From NCBI GenBank assembly GCA_031553415.1, contig JAVBLO010000007.1, positions 62,001 through 126,000 of the forward strand: DNA of 64,000 nt. The letters run 5' to 3'. Source of the stretch: JAIRVZ01 sp031553415 (GTDB lineage Bacteria; Bacteroidota; Bacteroidia; Bacteroidales; Azobacteroidaceae). The notes under the pieces are model-generated. The model saw nothing but the letters and a program-made list of their open reading frames with translations. It searched no databases and had not been told where the DNA came from. Positions 36,943 through 45,156 of this stretch are shown here, piece after piece. Position numbers and translations under genes: made by a program. Position 1 is the first letter of the stretch. Each line of letters begins with the position of its first letter.

Positions 36943-38973
36943 ATGAACGACGTTAGTGTAATGAATAAAGCGGCCGACAATATCCGTATACTTGCCGCAT
37001 CAATGGTAGAAAAAGCAAAATCCGGACATCCCGGAGGAGCTATGGGCGGCGCCGACTTTATCAATGTACTATACAGCGAATTTATGGTTTACGATCCGGA
37101 AAATCCGAAATGGGAAGGCCGCGATCGTTTTTTTCTTGATCCGGGACACATGTCACCCATGTTGTATTCGGTTTTATCACTTGCCGGAAAATACAATATG
37201 GATGAGTTGTCGCAGTTCCGTCAATGGGGAAGTGTTACTCCCGGGCATCCCGAAGTGGATATTATGCGTGGTGTGGAAAATACTTCCGGTCCGTTGGGAC
37301 AAGGCCATGTGTATGCCATTGGAGCCGCTATTGCTGCCAAGTTCCTCAAAGCTCGTTTAGGAAAAGTAATGGATCAAACCATTTATGCTTTCATTTCTGA
37401 TGGAGGTATTCAGGAGGAAATCTCACAGGGAGGTGGACGTATTGCCGGATTTTTAGGTTTGGATAACCTGATTATGTTTTATGATTCGAATGGTATACAG
37501 TTATCTACAGAAACATCTGCTGTAACGAATGAAGATGTCGCGAAAAAATATGAAGCCTGGGGGTGGAAAGTCATTAAAATTAACGGGAATAATGTGACTG
37601 AAATCCGCAAGGCATTAACAGATGCCAAATCCGAAAAAGATAAGCCAACATTGATTATCGGTACTACCATTATGGGTAAAGGCGCATTGACAGCAGAAGG
37701 CGCTTCTTACGAAAATAAATGTGCAACTCATGGTATGCCTTTGGGCGAAGCCGGAGCTTGCTTCAAAAAAACCATTGAAAATTTAGGAGGAAATCCTGAA
37801 AAATCTTTCGTTATTTTCCCCGAAGTACAAGCGCTTTACGAAAAAAGGAAGCAGGAACTTAAAAATATTGTTGCTCAGAAATATGCCGGAAAATCAGCTT
37901 GGGAAAAAGAAAATCCACAGTTGGCTGCAAAGATGAAATCCTGGTTTTCAGGAGAAATCCCTGCTATTGCCTGGGATAAAATTGCTCAAAAACCTGATCA
38001 GGCTACCCGCACAGCTTCAGCTACAGTTTTAGGAATTTTGGCGGAACAGGTTGAAAATATGATTGTAACTTCGGCCGACCTTTCCAATTCCGACAAAACA
38101 GATGGTTTCCTGAAAAAAACAAAAGCTTTCACTAAAGGTGATTTCGGCGGGGCATTTTTACAAGCCGGTGTTGCTGAATTAACCATGGCCTGTTTGTCGA
38201 TCGGGATGTCGCTGCATGGAGGAATTATTTCTGCCTGTGCCACTTTCTTCGTATTTTCCGATTACATGAAACCGGCTATCCGTATGGCTGCTTTGATGGA
38301 ACAACCAGTAAAATTCATCTGGACGCATGATGCATTCAGGGTAGGAGAGGATGGACCTACTCATGAACCTGTTGAGCAGGAAGCGCAAATCCGTTTGATG
38401 GAAAAACTGAAAAACCATAAAGGTCTTAATTCCATGCTGGTGCTTCGTCCTGCCGACGTACAGGAAACGACAGTTGCCTGGAAATTGGCAATGGAAAATA
38501 CCCATACGCCTACTGCATTGATTCTTTCCCGTCAGAATATCAAAGACTTACCTGCTAAATCATCCCGGTATGAAGAGGCTTTGCAAGCATCTAAAGGTGG
38601 TTATGTAGTTGAATGTGATGGTAATCCGGATGTAATTTTACTTGCTTCCGGTTCTGAAGTTTCAACTTTGGTTGAAGGCGCTGATTTGTTAAGAAAAGAT
38701 GGTGTAAAGATTCGCATCGTTTCGGTACCGTCCGAAGGACTATTCCGTTCTCAAGGTAAAGAATATCAGGATTCCGTAATTATTCCGGGCAAAAAAATAT
38801 TCGGATTAACCGCCGGTCTTCCTGTCAATCTTCAGGGATTGGTTGGCTGTAACGGTAAAATCTGGGGATTGGAATCATTCGGATTTTCTGCACCCTATAA
38901 AGTTTTGGATGAAAAACTTGGCTTTACGGGAATTAACGTACATAATCAAGTAAAAGAGCTATTAAATTCTTAA
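36943..38973 (+). CDS. tkt: Transketolase
   Basis: A 676-residue thiamine-diphosphate enzyme of the pentose phosphate pathway, cytoplasmic. Seen: EKAKSGHPGGAMGGADFINV near the N-terminus, TSGPLGQGHVYAIGAAIAAK, the cofactor region AFISDGGIQEEISQGGGRIAG followed by LIMFYDSNGIQLS, TMGKGALTAEG-like MGKGALTAEGASYENKCATH, and in the second domain FLQAGVAELTMACLSIG and WTHDAFRVGEDGPTHEPVEQ. The C-terminal domain is complete. ATG 36961 is an alternative start. rpiB follows 26 bp later, so the two pentose-phosphate genes form an operon wedged between the glucan locus and the beta-helix gene. Confidence 0.96.
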   Translation: MNDVSVMNKAADNIRILAASMVEKAKSGHPGGAMGGADFINVLYSEFMVYDPENPKWEGRDRFFLDPGHMSPMLYSVLSLAGKYNMDELSQFRQWGSVTPGHPEVDIMRGVENTSGPLGQGHVYAIGAAIAAKFLKARLGKVMDQTIYAFISDGGIQEEISQGGGRIAGFLGLDNLIMFYDSNGIQLSTETSAVTNEDVAKKYEAWGWKVIKINGNNVTEIRKALTDAKSEKDKPTLIIGTTIMGKGALTAEGASYENKCATHGMPLGEAGACFKKTIENLGGNPEKSFVIFPEVQALYEKRKQELKNIVAQKYAGKSAWEKENPQLAAKMKSWFSGEIPAIAWDKIAQKPDQATRTASATVLGILAEQVENMIVTSADLSNSDKTDGFLKKTKAFTKGDFGGAFLQAGVAELTMACLSIGMSLHGGIISACATFFVFSDYMKPAIRMAALMEQPVKFIWTHDAFRVGEDGPTHEPVEQEAQIRLMEKLKNHKGLNSMLVLRPADVQETTVAWKLAMENTHTPTALILSRQNIKDLPAKSSRYEEALQASKGGYVVECDGNPDVILLASGSEVSTLVEGADLLRKDGVKIRIVSVPSEGLFRSQGKEYQDSVIIPGKKIFGLTAGLPVNLQGLVGCNGKIWGLESFGFSAPYKVLDEKLGFTGINVHNQVKELLNS

Positions 38974-38996
38974 TTCTTAACTTTTAATTCTTAATT
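38965..38996. repeat. Intergenic CTTAATT/CTTAACT repeat, copy 2
   Basis: A run of TTCTTAATTCTTAAC-type heptamers overlaps the transketolase stop and fills the gap to rpiB. The same heptamers occur at 1401-1500 and 54449-54480. Confidence 0.5.
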
Positions 38997-38999
38997 ATT

Positions 39000-39425
39000 A
39001 TGATAGGTTTGGCTTCTGATCACGCTGGATTTGAACTCAAGGAGTATGTCAAATCCATTTTGGATAAGAAAGGGATTGCTTATAAAGATTTTGGAACATG
39101 TTCTACTGCAAGTACCGATTATCCTGATTATGCTCATCCGCTGGCTGTTGCCGTACAAAGCGGAGAAGTTGAGTCAGGTATTGCTATCTGTGGAACCGGA
39201 AATGGTATGGCTATGGCCTTGAACAGGCATAAAGGCATCCGTGCCGCTTTGTGTTGGGAAGAAGAAATTGCCCAATTGGCTCGCGCCCATAACGATGCCA
39301 ATATATTGGTTATGCCCGGAAGGTATATTTCGGAAGCTGAAGCTAAATTGTGTGTCGTAGCTTTCCTTGAAACACCATTTGAAGGCGGAAGGCATCAGGG
39401 ACGAATTGATAAAATAGAGGTTTAA
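39000..39425 (+). CDS. rpiB: Ribose-5-phosphate isomerase B
   Basis: A 141-residue RpiB/LacAB-family isomerase interconverting ribose 5-phosphate and ribulose 5-phosphate. Landmarks: LASDHAGFELKEYVKSILD at the start, STDYPDYAHPLAVAVQSGE, the active-site Cys region GIAICGTGNGMAMALNRHKG, ARAHNDANILVMPGRYIS, and FEGGRHQGRIDKIE at the end. Normal length. Co-transcribed with transketolase. Confidence 0.96.
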   Translation: MIGLASDHAGFELKEYVKSILDKKGIAYKDFGTCSTASTDYPDYAHPLAVAVQSGEVESGIAICGTGNGMAMALNRHKGIRAALCWEEEIAQLARAHNDANILVMPGRYISEAEAKLCVVAFLETPFEGGRHQGRIDKIEV

Positions 39426-39469
39426 GAATTAATTTGTTGTGTTTTTGTGAACCAAAATTCTGCTATAGT

Positions 39470-39524
39470 TGAGTTTTTGTGAGGTGTTTTTTTATTAAGT
39501 AAATATAGTCAGTATATATTTTTG
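39470..39524 (+). promoter_or_regulatory. Glucan-regulon promoter C (shared motif plus -7 box)
   Basis: The motif TGAGTTTTTGTGAGGTG starts at 39470; TATTTTTG lies at 39517-39524. From G39471 to T39517 is 46 bp, exactly as in promoters A and B some 29 kb away. No TTTG -33 box. A second TTTTTGTG lies upstream (39442-39449) and another overlaps the -7 box. It would drive the beta-helix gene at 39558. The sequence before it holds only the end of rpiB. Confidence 0.6.
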
Positions 39525-39557
39525 TGTATTGATTTATAATTCTTTATCATAAAAAAC

Positions 39558-41681
39558 ATGAAAAACTCTAACCTGTTTTTACCATTGTTGATTTTTGTTT
39601 GTTGTATTTGTTTTTCCAATACTCAATTAAAAGCGGCAAAAGATGTCGACTTATTCGGGCCTAACGTTTATATCTACAGTCCTACAGATAATATGGCCGC
39701 ACTTTCGAAAGAGATAAACGACATTCATGATGCAATGCTTCATCAGGAATTCAGCGCCAATCGCTATGCTTTTCTGTTTAAACCCGGTGATTATACTAAA
39801 TCGGAATATCTGAAGGTTGCTTATTATACACATATCGGAGGATTGGGTAAAACTCCGTATGAAGTTAAAATGAATAATGTTATCACTCCTGCTCCATTAT
39901 CCAATAATAATGCTACTTGTACATTCTGGCGTTCTGCTGAAAATCTTTCCATTATGGGACAGGATTGGCTCGATCCCTGGGCTTCTTTTATGTGGGCGGT
40001 TTCGCAGGCAGCTCCAATCCGGCGGATTTATTCCCAACGCAATGGTTATTACCAATGGCAGTATGATGGTTGGTGTAGCGGCGGATTTACTGCTGATTGT
40101 TATTTCGACAACGCCCGTTCCGGATCATATTCACAACAGCAATGGTATACCCGGAATTCTTATTTGGGAAAAGGTTCCCAGAATTATAGTAAAGGTGGCT
40201 GGAATGTTTGCTACCAGGGAGTAGAATTCGGTTCTACTGTTAATTTGGCAGATCACAGTGATAACTGGGGACGTAGCGGTGATACTCAATGGAATAATGT
40301 AAGCCGGATGGAAACAACACCTGTAATCAGGGAAAAACCTTTTTTGTTTTGGGATGATGATGGCCGGTATAAAGTGTTCAAACCTGCCCTCAGGGAAAAT
40401 TCCAAGGGAGTTTCATGGAATCAGAATACAATGGGAGCCGGAACAATTTATGATCTTTTGAATGATTTTTATGTGGTTAAACCCGGAACTTCCGCTACAA
40501 CCATGAATCAACAGTTAGCTGCCGGGAAACATCTGTTTATTACTCCCGGAATATATGAATTGTCGGAACCTCTTTTAATAAATAATCCTAATACAATTGT
40601 TTTAGGAATAGGTTATGCTACTTTAATACCTGGGCAATCAAATCCGGATGCGGCAATTATCATTGGAGATGTTGACGGGGTGACAGTTGCAAGTTTATTG
40701 CTGGATGCCCGGTATAATTCAAAAACATTGATGCAGGTTGGTACTCAAGGTTCACTGAAAAATCATAGAACTAATCCTACTTTGTTGGCGGACTTATTTT
40801 TCCGTGTAGGTGGAACCCGCAATGAAAACGTTAATGTAGATGTTGCTTTGGAAATCAATAGTTCTGATGTTATCGGCGACCATTTCTGGATTTGGCGCGC
40901 CGATCACGGTTCAGGTGTGGGTTGGTTCAAAAATACTTCGAAAAACGGACTGATTGTTAATGGGCATTATGTGACAATTTATGGCTTATTTAACGAACAT
41001 TTCCAGGAATATCAAACCCTTTGGAACGGAGAAAAAGGACGTATGTATTTTTATCAGTGCGAATCACCTTACGACCCAACGAAACAAAGTGACTATATGA
41101 GTCATAATGGTACTGTGAATGGATATGCTGCCTATAAAGTTGCAGATCATGTGCAATGGCACGAAGCTTCCATGTTGGGAATCTATGATGTATTTATCAA
41201 TACAAATGGAGCGAATGTTGCTATAGAAAGTTCTGTCGAAGTTCCTCAGAGAACAGGAGTTAAAGTTCATAATGCCTGTAATGTAAGTATTTCTACTCCC
41301 GGATTGCGTGGCATTCAATCCGTTATTAACGGAATGGAAAGGAGTACATATAATACCCAAATCGGCAGGAGGTATCATATTGTTGATTATTCCGGGACAG
41401 AGGTTTCTACCCCGTTTGTTCGCCCTGTAGTATCAGGAATCAAACAAACGGTTCCGGAAAATAAAATTTCTGTCTATCCCAATCCTGTGGTGGATTATCT
41501 TCGAATTGACTCGCAGGATAAAAATGTTAAAGTTGCTGTTTCTGATATGGATGGAAAAGCAATTTATAAGCAGGCAGGAAATACGCCAATCAATATGGGA
41601 ATTTATGAAAAAGGACTTTATTTAGTGTCTGTTTCATCTTCAGAAGGTGTTCTTAAAACGGAAAAAATAGTTAAGAGATAA
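39558..41681 (+). CDS. T9SS-exported right-handed beta-helix protein of an uncharacterised family
   Basis: A 707-residue secreted protein. Signal peptide about 1-26; T9SS type-A sorting domain about 635-707 (VAVSDMDGKAIYKQAG, YEKGLYLVSVSSS). The middle resembles a family seen in Streptomyces and Bacteroidetes that databases often call adenylyl cyclase or coagulation factor 5/8 domain protein: NVYIYSPTDNMAALSKEIND, RYAFLFKPGDY, YTHIGGLGKTPYEVKMNNV, CTFWRSAENLS, AVSQAAPIRRI, WCSGGFTADC, REKPFLFWDDDGRYKVFKPA. The repeats suggest a beta-helix like pectate-lyase-3/GH55 proteins. No adenylyl cyclase motif is present. Its promoter carries the glucan-regulon motif, so a role in beta-glucan breakdown or binding is likely but unproven. 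Confidence 0.7.
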   Translation: MKNSNLFLPLLIFVCCICFSNTQLKAAKDVDLFGPNVYIYSPTDNMAALSKEINDIHDAMLHQEFSANRYAFLFKPGDYTKSEYLKVAYYTHIGGLGKTPYEVKMNNVITPAPLSNNNATCTFWRSAENLSIMGQDWLDPWASFMWAVSQAAPIRRIYSQRNGYYQWQYDGWCSGGFTADCYFDNARSGSYSQQQWYTRNSYLGKGSQNYSKGGWNVCYQGVEFGSTVNLADHSDNWGRSGDTQWNNVSRMETTPVIREKPFLFWDDDGRYKVFKPALRENSKGVSWNQNTMGAGTIYDLLNDFYVVKPGTSATTMNQQLAAGKHLFITPGIYELSEPLLINNPNTIVLGIGYATLIPGQSNPDAAIIIGDVDGVTVASLLLDARYNSKTLMQVGTQGSLKNHRTNPTLLADLFFRVGGTRNENVNVDVALEINSSDVIGDHFWIWRADHGSGVGWFKNTSKNGLIVNGHYVTIYGLFNEHFQEYQTLWNGEKGRMYFYQCESPYDPTKQSDYMSHNGTVNGYAAYKVADHVQWHEASMLGIYDVFINTNGANVAIESSVEVPQRTGVKVHNACNVSISTPGLRGIQSVINGMERSTYNTQIGRRYHIVDYSGTEVSTPFVRPVVSGIKQTVPENKISVYPNPVVDYLRIDSQDKNVKVAVSDMDGKAIYKQAGNTPINMGIYEKGLYLVSVSSSEGVLKTEKIVKR

Positions 41682-41693
41682 TAACTATACATA

Positions 41694-41753
41694 TTTAGCC
41701 ACAAATTTCACAAATTAACACGAATAAAGAAGTTTGTGAAATTTGTGGCTAAA
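41694..41753. terminator. Bidirectional stem-loop, TTAGCCAC family, copy 2
   Basis: Arms 41694-41716 and 41731-41753 are near-perfect inverted copies (TTTAGCCACAAATTTCACAA), loop about 14 bases. The element lies between two convergent genes, where a bidirectional terminator is expected. It is related to 627-689. Confidence 0.65.
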
Positions 41754-41778
41754 TAACTTTTGAAACAACCTTTTACAA

Positions 41779-42930
41779 TTACTTTTTTGCAAGAAAAAAT
41801 GAACAGAAAAGCAAGTATATGGCACTGAACAAAATTACAATTACCGAACCTGTTTGAGAACCAACATTATCGCTTGCAATTCCCATGAGGAAAGGAATGA
41901 TTGCTCCTCCGAAAACACCTGTAATCATTAATCCCGAAATTTCATTTGCTTTATCTTGCCTCCGTTGAATGGCAAACGAGTAAATAATAGGAAATATATT
42001 GGCTATTGTGAATCCGATGACGCCATACAAAGCATAAAGGAAAAATTCTCCTTGTGCAAAAATCAGGATAATTAAAGCCGCAACAGCTATAATAATATTG
42101 ATACGGAAGAAGTTGGACGCCGGATATTTAGCCAGGATAAATGCTCCGATAAATGCTCCTGCCGTGCGGAATGCAAAATAAACGCTCGAACCGTATCCTG
42201 CTGAAATGGAGTCTAATCCGCAACGTTCGAGCAGGATTTTGGGAGCTGCCGTGTTGATACCGACATCGACGCCAACTACGAAAAGAATTCCAAGAAACAT
42301 CAGGAAAATGTGTTTGTCCCGTAAAAGGCGCATAACTTCTCCGAATGTAGATGGTTTTCCTTTTTCCTGTTCTGCCGGAATAGGTGTTGCTATCAACCAT
42401 ATAGTGGAGAGAACAGTTATAACAGCAAAAACAGGAAACATATATTGCCATTGTCCTAATCGATTGGCGGCAAAAGCTGCAACAAAAGGAGCGCAGAATG
42501 ATGAAATAGCTTTTACGAATTGTCCTGCAGTCAGACTACTGGTCAGTTTGTCACCTTGCACAACATTGGTAAGCAGCGGGTTCAAAGAAACCTGCAAAAT
42601 AGTGTTTGCGATTCCCAATAATGCAAATGCAGCCAGGCAAGTAGCAAATGAGTAATCAATAAGTGGAATCAGCAAAGCTATGGCAGTGATAATATTACTC
42701 AGCAGTACTGTTTTTTTACGTCCGATTTTTGTCATCAGAATTCCTGTAGGAATTGAGAAGATTAAAAACATGGAGAAAAGAGCTACCGGAATCATATTTG
42801 ATAACGTGTCGCTCAATCCGAAATCTTCTTTCACATGTGTGGAAGTAATTCCTACCACATCGCAGAATCCCATGATAAAAAATCCGAAAAGAATGGGAAG
42901 CGCTTTGGAGGCAAATGTTTGATTTTTCAT
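41779..42930 (-). CDS. MFS sugar permease (FucP/GluP-like)
   Basis: A 383-residue major facilitator with about 12 hydrophobic segments, in the inner membrane. Family-like landmarks: FGFFIMGFCDVVGITSTHVK in helix 1, PTGILMTKIGRKKTVLL with the MFS loop 2-3 basic motif, and GLMITGVFGGAIIPFLMGI late in the chain. It resembles the FucP/glucose-galactose permease branch that imports hexoses with protons. It begins 2 bp after the ROK kinase stop, so the pair is one operon that would take up and phosphorylate a monosaccharide. The sugar cannot be told from sequence; the divergent GH92 locus makes mannose a reasonable guess. Confidence 0.85.
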   Translation of the reverse strand: MKNQTFASKALPILFGFFIMGFCDVVGITSTHVKEDFGLSDTLSNMIPVALFSMFLIFSIPTGILMTKIGRKKTVLLSNIITAIALLIPLIDYSFATCLAAFALLGIANTILQVSLNPLLTNVVQGDKLTSSLTAGQFVKAISSFCAPFVAAFAANRLGQWQYMFPVFAVITVLSTIWLIATPIPAEQEKGKPSTFGEVMRLLRDKHIFLMFLGILFVVGVDVGINTAAPKILLERCGLDSISAGYGSSVYFAFRTAGAFIGAFILAKYPASNFFRINIIIAVAALIILIFAQGEFFLYALYGVIGFTIANIFPIIYSFAIQRRQDKANEISGLMITGVFGGAIIPFLMGIASDNVGSQTGSVIVILFSAIYLLFCSFFLAKK

Positions 42931-42932
42931 GA

Positions 42933-43853
42933 TTATTTTATCTGGAATTGTAACGTTTTATTTAATGTGTTTTTTGAATTTATTGCGGCGCCAATTAACG
43001 GTGATTTTTCCCAAAGCTGGCATACTTTAACCGCAGTTCCGATATTCTTATCCTGTAACAATGCGGTTAGTTTATCTATGAATAAGGGAGAAGCTTTAGC
43101 GATATTTCCGCCTATAACAAGCGTATCCGGATTGAACTCCTGTAACCAGGGTGAGATGAATCCGGCCAGATTTGTAGAAAATTCATCGAAGACAGATAAT
43201 GCACTAACATCTTCTTGCATCGCAAGTTGAGCAATCTCTTTAACACCGGGAACTTTTTCGCCTGTTTTTTCCAACCAGGCGTTTATGAACCAACGGGTTG
43301 AAAAATAATCATCGCCCATGCTGTTTTTGAATGGTATGTTATACAAGTATCCGTTTTCCGGGACAGATTCGGATGCAGTGGTTTCAATAGTTCCATTGTT
43401 GAGGAAAGTACTCCCCAGCCCGGTTCCTATTGTAATGACAAGGCTTTTTTTATTGTCTTTGGCGGCTCCTGCATAATATTCACCCAATGCGAAAGCAGAG
43501 GCATCATTGATGAATGTGAAAGGTATATTTGATTTGTTCAGTTCCGCACAAATTGATTCTTTTACATTCAAGCCAAATAAAGATTCGAATTTCTGAACGC
43601 CTTTAATCAGGGAAATGCCTCTTGTATAGTCGAAAGGACCAGGTATTGCAATGCCGATACCTGCAATTTCCTGTCCCGAAATAACCTTGTTGATAACAGC
43701 AGCCCATGCTTGCAGTATTTCTGTCGCAGTTCCGTTGCAATTAACATTTGCCTCTTCAATATTTCCTTTGATTTCACCAGTTTCCGAATCAATTAAAGCG
43801 CATGAGATATGGCTTCCTCCAATATCTATCCCCGCATAGTAATTTGTTTCCAT
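42933..43853 (-). CDS. ROK family sugar kinase
   Basis: A 306-residue cytoplasmic kinase. Seen: ATP-binding YYAGIDIGGSHISCALID at the N-terminus, GIGIAIPGPFDYTRGI, the catalytic segment TFINDASAFALGEYYAGAAK, VITIGTGLGSTFLNNG, and PDTLVIGGNIAKASPLFID. The usual ROK zinc motif CxCGxxGCxE is absent; the corresponding stretch reads NGYLYNIPFKNSMGDDYFS, without Cys. Start chosen at ATG 43853; the frame could extend upstream to 43898 but would run into the palindromic promoter. Family members use glucose, mannose, fructose or N-acetylated sugars. Location opposite a GH92 locus hints at mannose. Confidence 0.88.
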   Translation of the reverse strand: METNYYAGIDIGGSHISCALIDSETGEIKGNIEEANVNCNGTATEILQAWAAVINKVISGQEIAGIGIAIPGPFDYTRGISLIKGVQKFESLFGLNVKESICAELNKSNIPFTFINDASAFALGEYYAGAAKDNKKSLVITIGTGLGSTFLNNGTIETTASESVPENGYLYNIPFKNSMGDDYFSTRWFINAWLEKTGEKVPGVKEIAQLAMQEDVSALSVFDEFSTNLAGFISPWLQEFNPDTLVIGGNIAKASPLFIDKLTALLQDKNIGTAVKVCQLWEKSPLIGAAINSKNTLNKTLQFQIK

Positions 43854-43874
43854 GGGTTTGTTGAAATTTGTATT

Positions 43875-44051
43875 GTTTACATTTTTATCACAATGCAAAG
43901 TACGACATTACCCGTTGCAGGTATTTTAACTCTCGTAACAGAAATGTTCAGTCTTGTAACTTTTTTGTTACTAGACTGAACATTTCTGTTACGAGAGTTA
44001 AAACTTTTACAAGAGATAATGTCGTACTTTGCATCATGATAAAATGTAAAC
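43875..44051. promoter_or_regulatory. 177-bp imperfect palindrome in the divergent promoter region
   Basis: Two arms of 85-86 bases (43875-43960 and 43967-44051) match as reverse complements at roughly 86 percent, with one single-base gap and a 6-base centre (GTAAC TTTTTT GTTAC). The longest perfect block is TTTTAACTCTCGTAACAGAA and onward. Each arm holds an outward-facing GTCGTACTTTGCA, a probable -7 region (near 44021-44033 on plus; 43895-43907 on minus). It lies between the ROK kinase gene and the lipoprotein/susCD operon, so it likely contains twin promoters with symmetric operator sites. Confidence 0.8.
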
Positions 44052-44113
44052 GATTCTATTATGAATCTCAAAAAATCCATAAAAGAAACTCAAACATAAA
44101 TAGAAGGGTAAAC

Positions 44114-44572
44114 ATGAAAAAACTTTTTTTAGTACCATTTATTCTTTCCTTATTTTTTCTTGCGGGATGTGATGATGACAAACAAGAGCAAAATGAAAAA
44201 CTTTTCAAACAAGGCTGGCTATTGGTTGCCGAAAAACAGAATGGAGCGGATGTGGATATTTCAGGTATCCCCATACCTGAGTTGATGTATTTTGGAAACC
44301 AGAGTGTATGTTATTTGGCTATACCTGTTAATAATCAGGGAACATGGACCTATAAAAACACCCGCACAGCGTGGAGTTATGACGATTCCCACCTTACATT
44401 GAATATTGCTTCCTTATTGCCTGTTACCTACTATGTGGAAACAATCAATAACAGCAGTTTGATAGTACGCTACAATGCATTCACATCAACAGGAAGTATT
44501 GATACATACATTAAGGAATATGCTTCTGCCAAAGTTAGAGTGGAAAACCTGACCATACGTTTGGATGAGTAA
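44114..44572 (+). CDS. Small lipoprotein, lipocalin-like
   Basis: A 152-residue lipoprotein (MKKLFLVPFILSLFFLAGC, lipid Cys19, followed by DDDKQEQNE, an acidic surface-export stretch). The mature part is beta-rich: QGWLLVAEKQNGADVDISG, then GTWTYKNTRTAWSYDDSHL, as in the small lipocalin-like domains often found at the front of Bacteroidales sus operons. ATG 44114 is chosen because it begins a normal signal; the frame stays open back to 43868, but that part is translated palindrome. Function unknown. The neighbour at 44605 has the same general plan. Confidence 0.7.
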   Translation: MKKLFLVPFILSLFFLAGCDDDKQEQNEKLFKQGWLLVAEKQNGADVDISGIPIPELMYFGNQSVCYLAIPVNNQGTWTYKNTRTAWSYDDSHLTLNIASLLPVTYYVETINNSSLIVRYNAFTSTGSIDTYIKEYASAKVRVENLTIRLDE

Positions 44573-44604
44573 TAATCAGGAATAAAAACATAAACATATA
44601 TTAT

Positions 44605-45144
44605 ATGAAAAAGTTTCTTTTTGTTGCGGGCATAGGATTAATGTCGCTTTTCCTGGTTTCCTGCGAAGAAGATGACAAAGACCTATCTCCCCAACTGGCT
44701 GGTTTCTGGCAACAGGAGCAAACATATATTGATGATGTGCCGCAAACTATGAGTGCCGGAGAACTCAACACAATGCTTATTATGGATGCCAATGGCGTTT
44801 ACCGTTTGTATGATGGTGTAAGAAATCAGGAACGTCCCGGCACCTGGCTGTTTTCTGATGGCGATTGGCTGAACCTGACGATGGATAAGATAGCCAGTAC
44901 GAACAGTAGCGGCGTAAATACTTTCGGACAAGTGCTGGTTCGTTTTACTATTTTAAATGTTGATGCGACTACTCTTGAATTGCGGATTAAAACGTATCTC
45001 TTCGAACGAAAGAAAACAGTCATGTTCAACCTGATGGATCAGGACAATACAAGCGGTATGACCGGAGAAGAAAAATTAGCCTTGGATACCCAAAATAAAG
45101 AGCAACATACTTACCGGTATGTATTCAAACGGATTAACCTGTAA
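44605..45144 (+). CDS. Small lipoprotein, lipocalin-like, second of a pair
   Basis: A 179-residue lipoprotein (lipid Cys20, FLVSCEEDDKDLSP, acidic surface-export stretch). Beta-rich mature part: LAGFWQQEQTYIDDVPQ, YRLYDGVRNQERPGTWLFSD, and LVRFTILNVDATTLELRIKT, compatible with a lipocalin-like barrel. It starts 32 bp after the first small lipoprotein and ends 12 bp before susC, so it is in the same operon. Unknown role; possibly a surface accessory of the SusCD complex. Confidence 0.7.
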   Translation: MKKFLFVAGIGLMSLFLVSCEEDDKDLSPQLAGFWQQEQTYIDDVPQTMSAGELNTMLIMDANGVYRLYDGVRNQERPGTWLFSDGDWLNLTMDKIASTNSSGVNTFGQVLVRFTILNVDATTLELRIKTYLFERKKTVMFNLMDQDNTSGMTGEEKLALDTQNKEQHTYRYVFKRINL

Positions 45145-45156
45145 TTTGAAAACATT

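Noticed and set aside
39558..41681. Adenylyl cyclase assignment for the beta-helix protein
   Set aside because: That label is often transferred to this family, but no cyclase motif is present and the protein is exported with a T9SS domain.
43868..44113. Upstream extension of the first small lipoprotein, and an antisense frame (43877-44080) with a similar translation
   Set aside because: Both frames read through the palindrome, so the similar peptides (each with NSRNRNVQS and VTRLNISVTRVK) are a by-product of inverted DNA. A normal lipoprotein signal begins at 44114.
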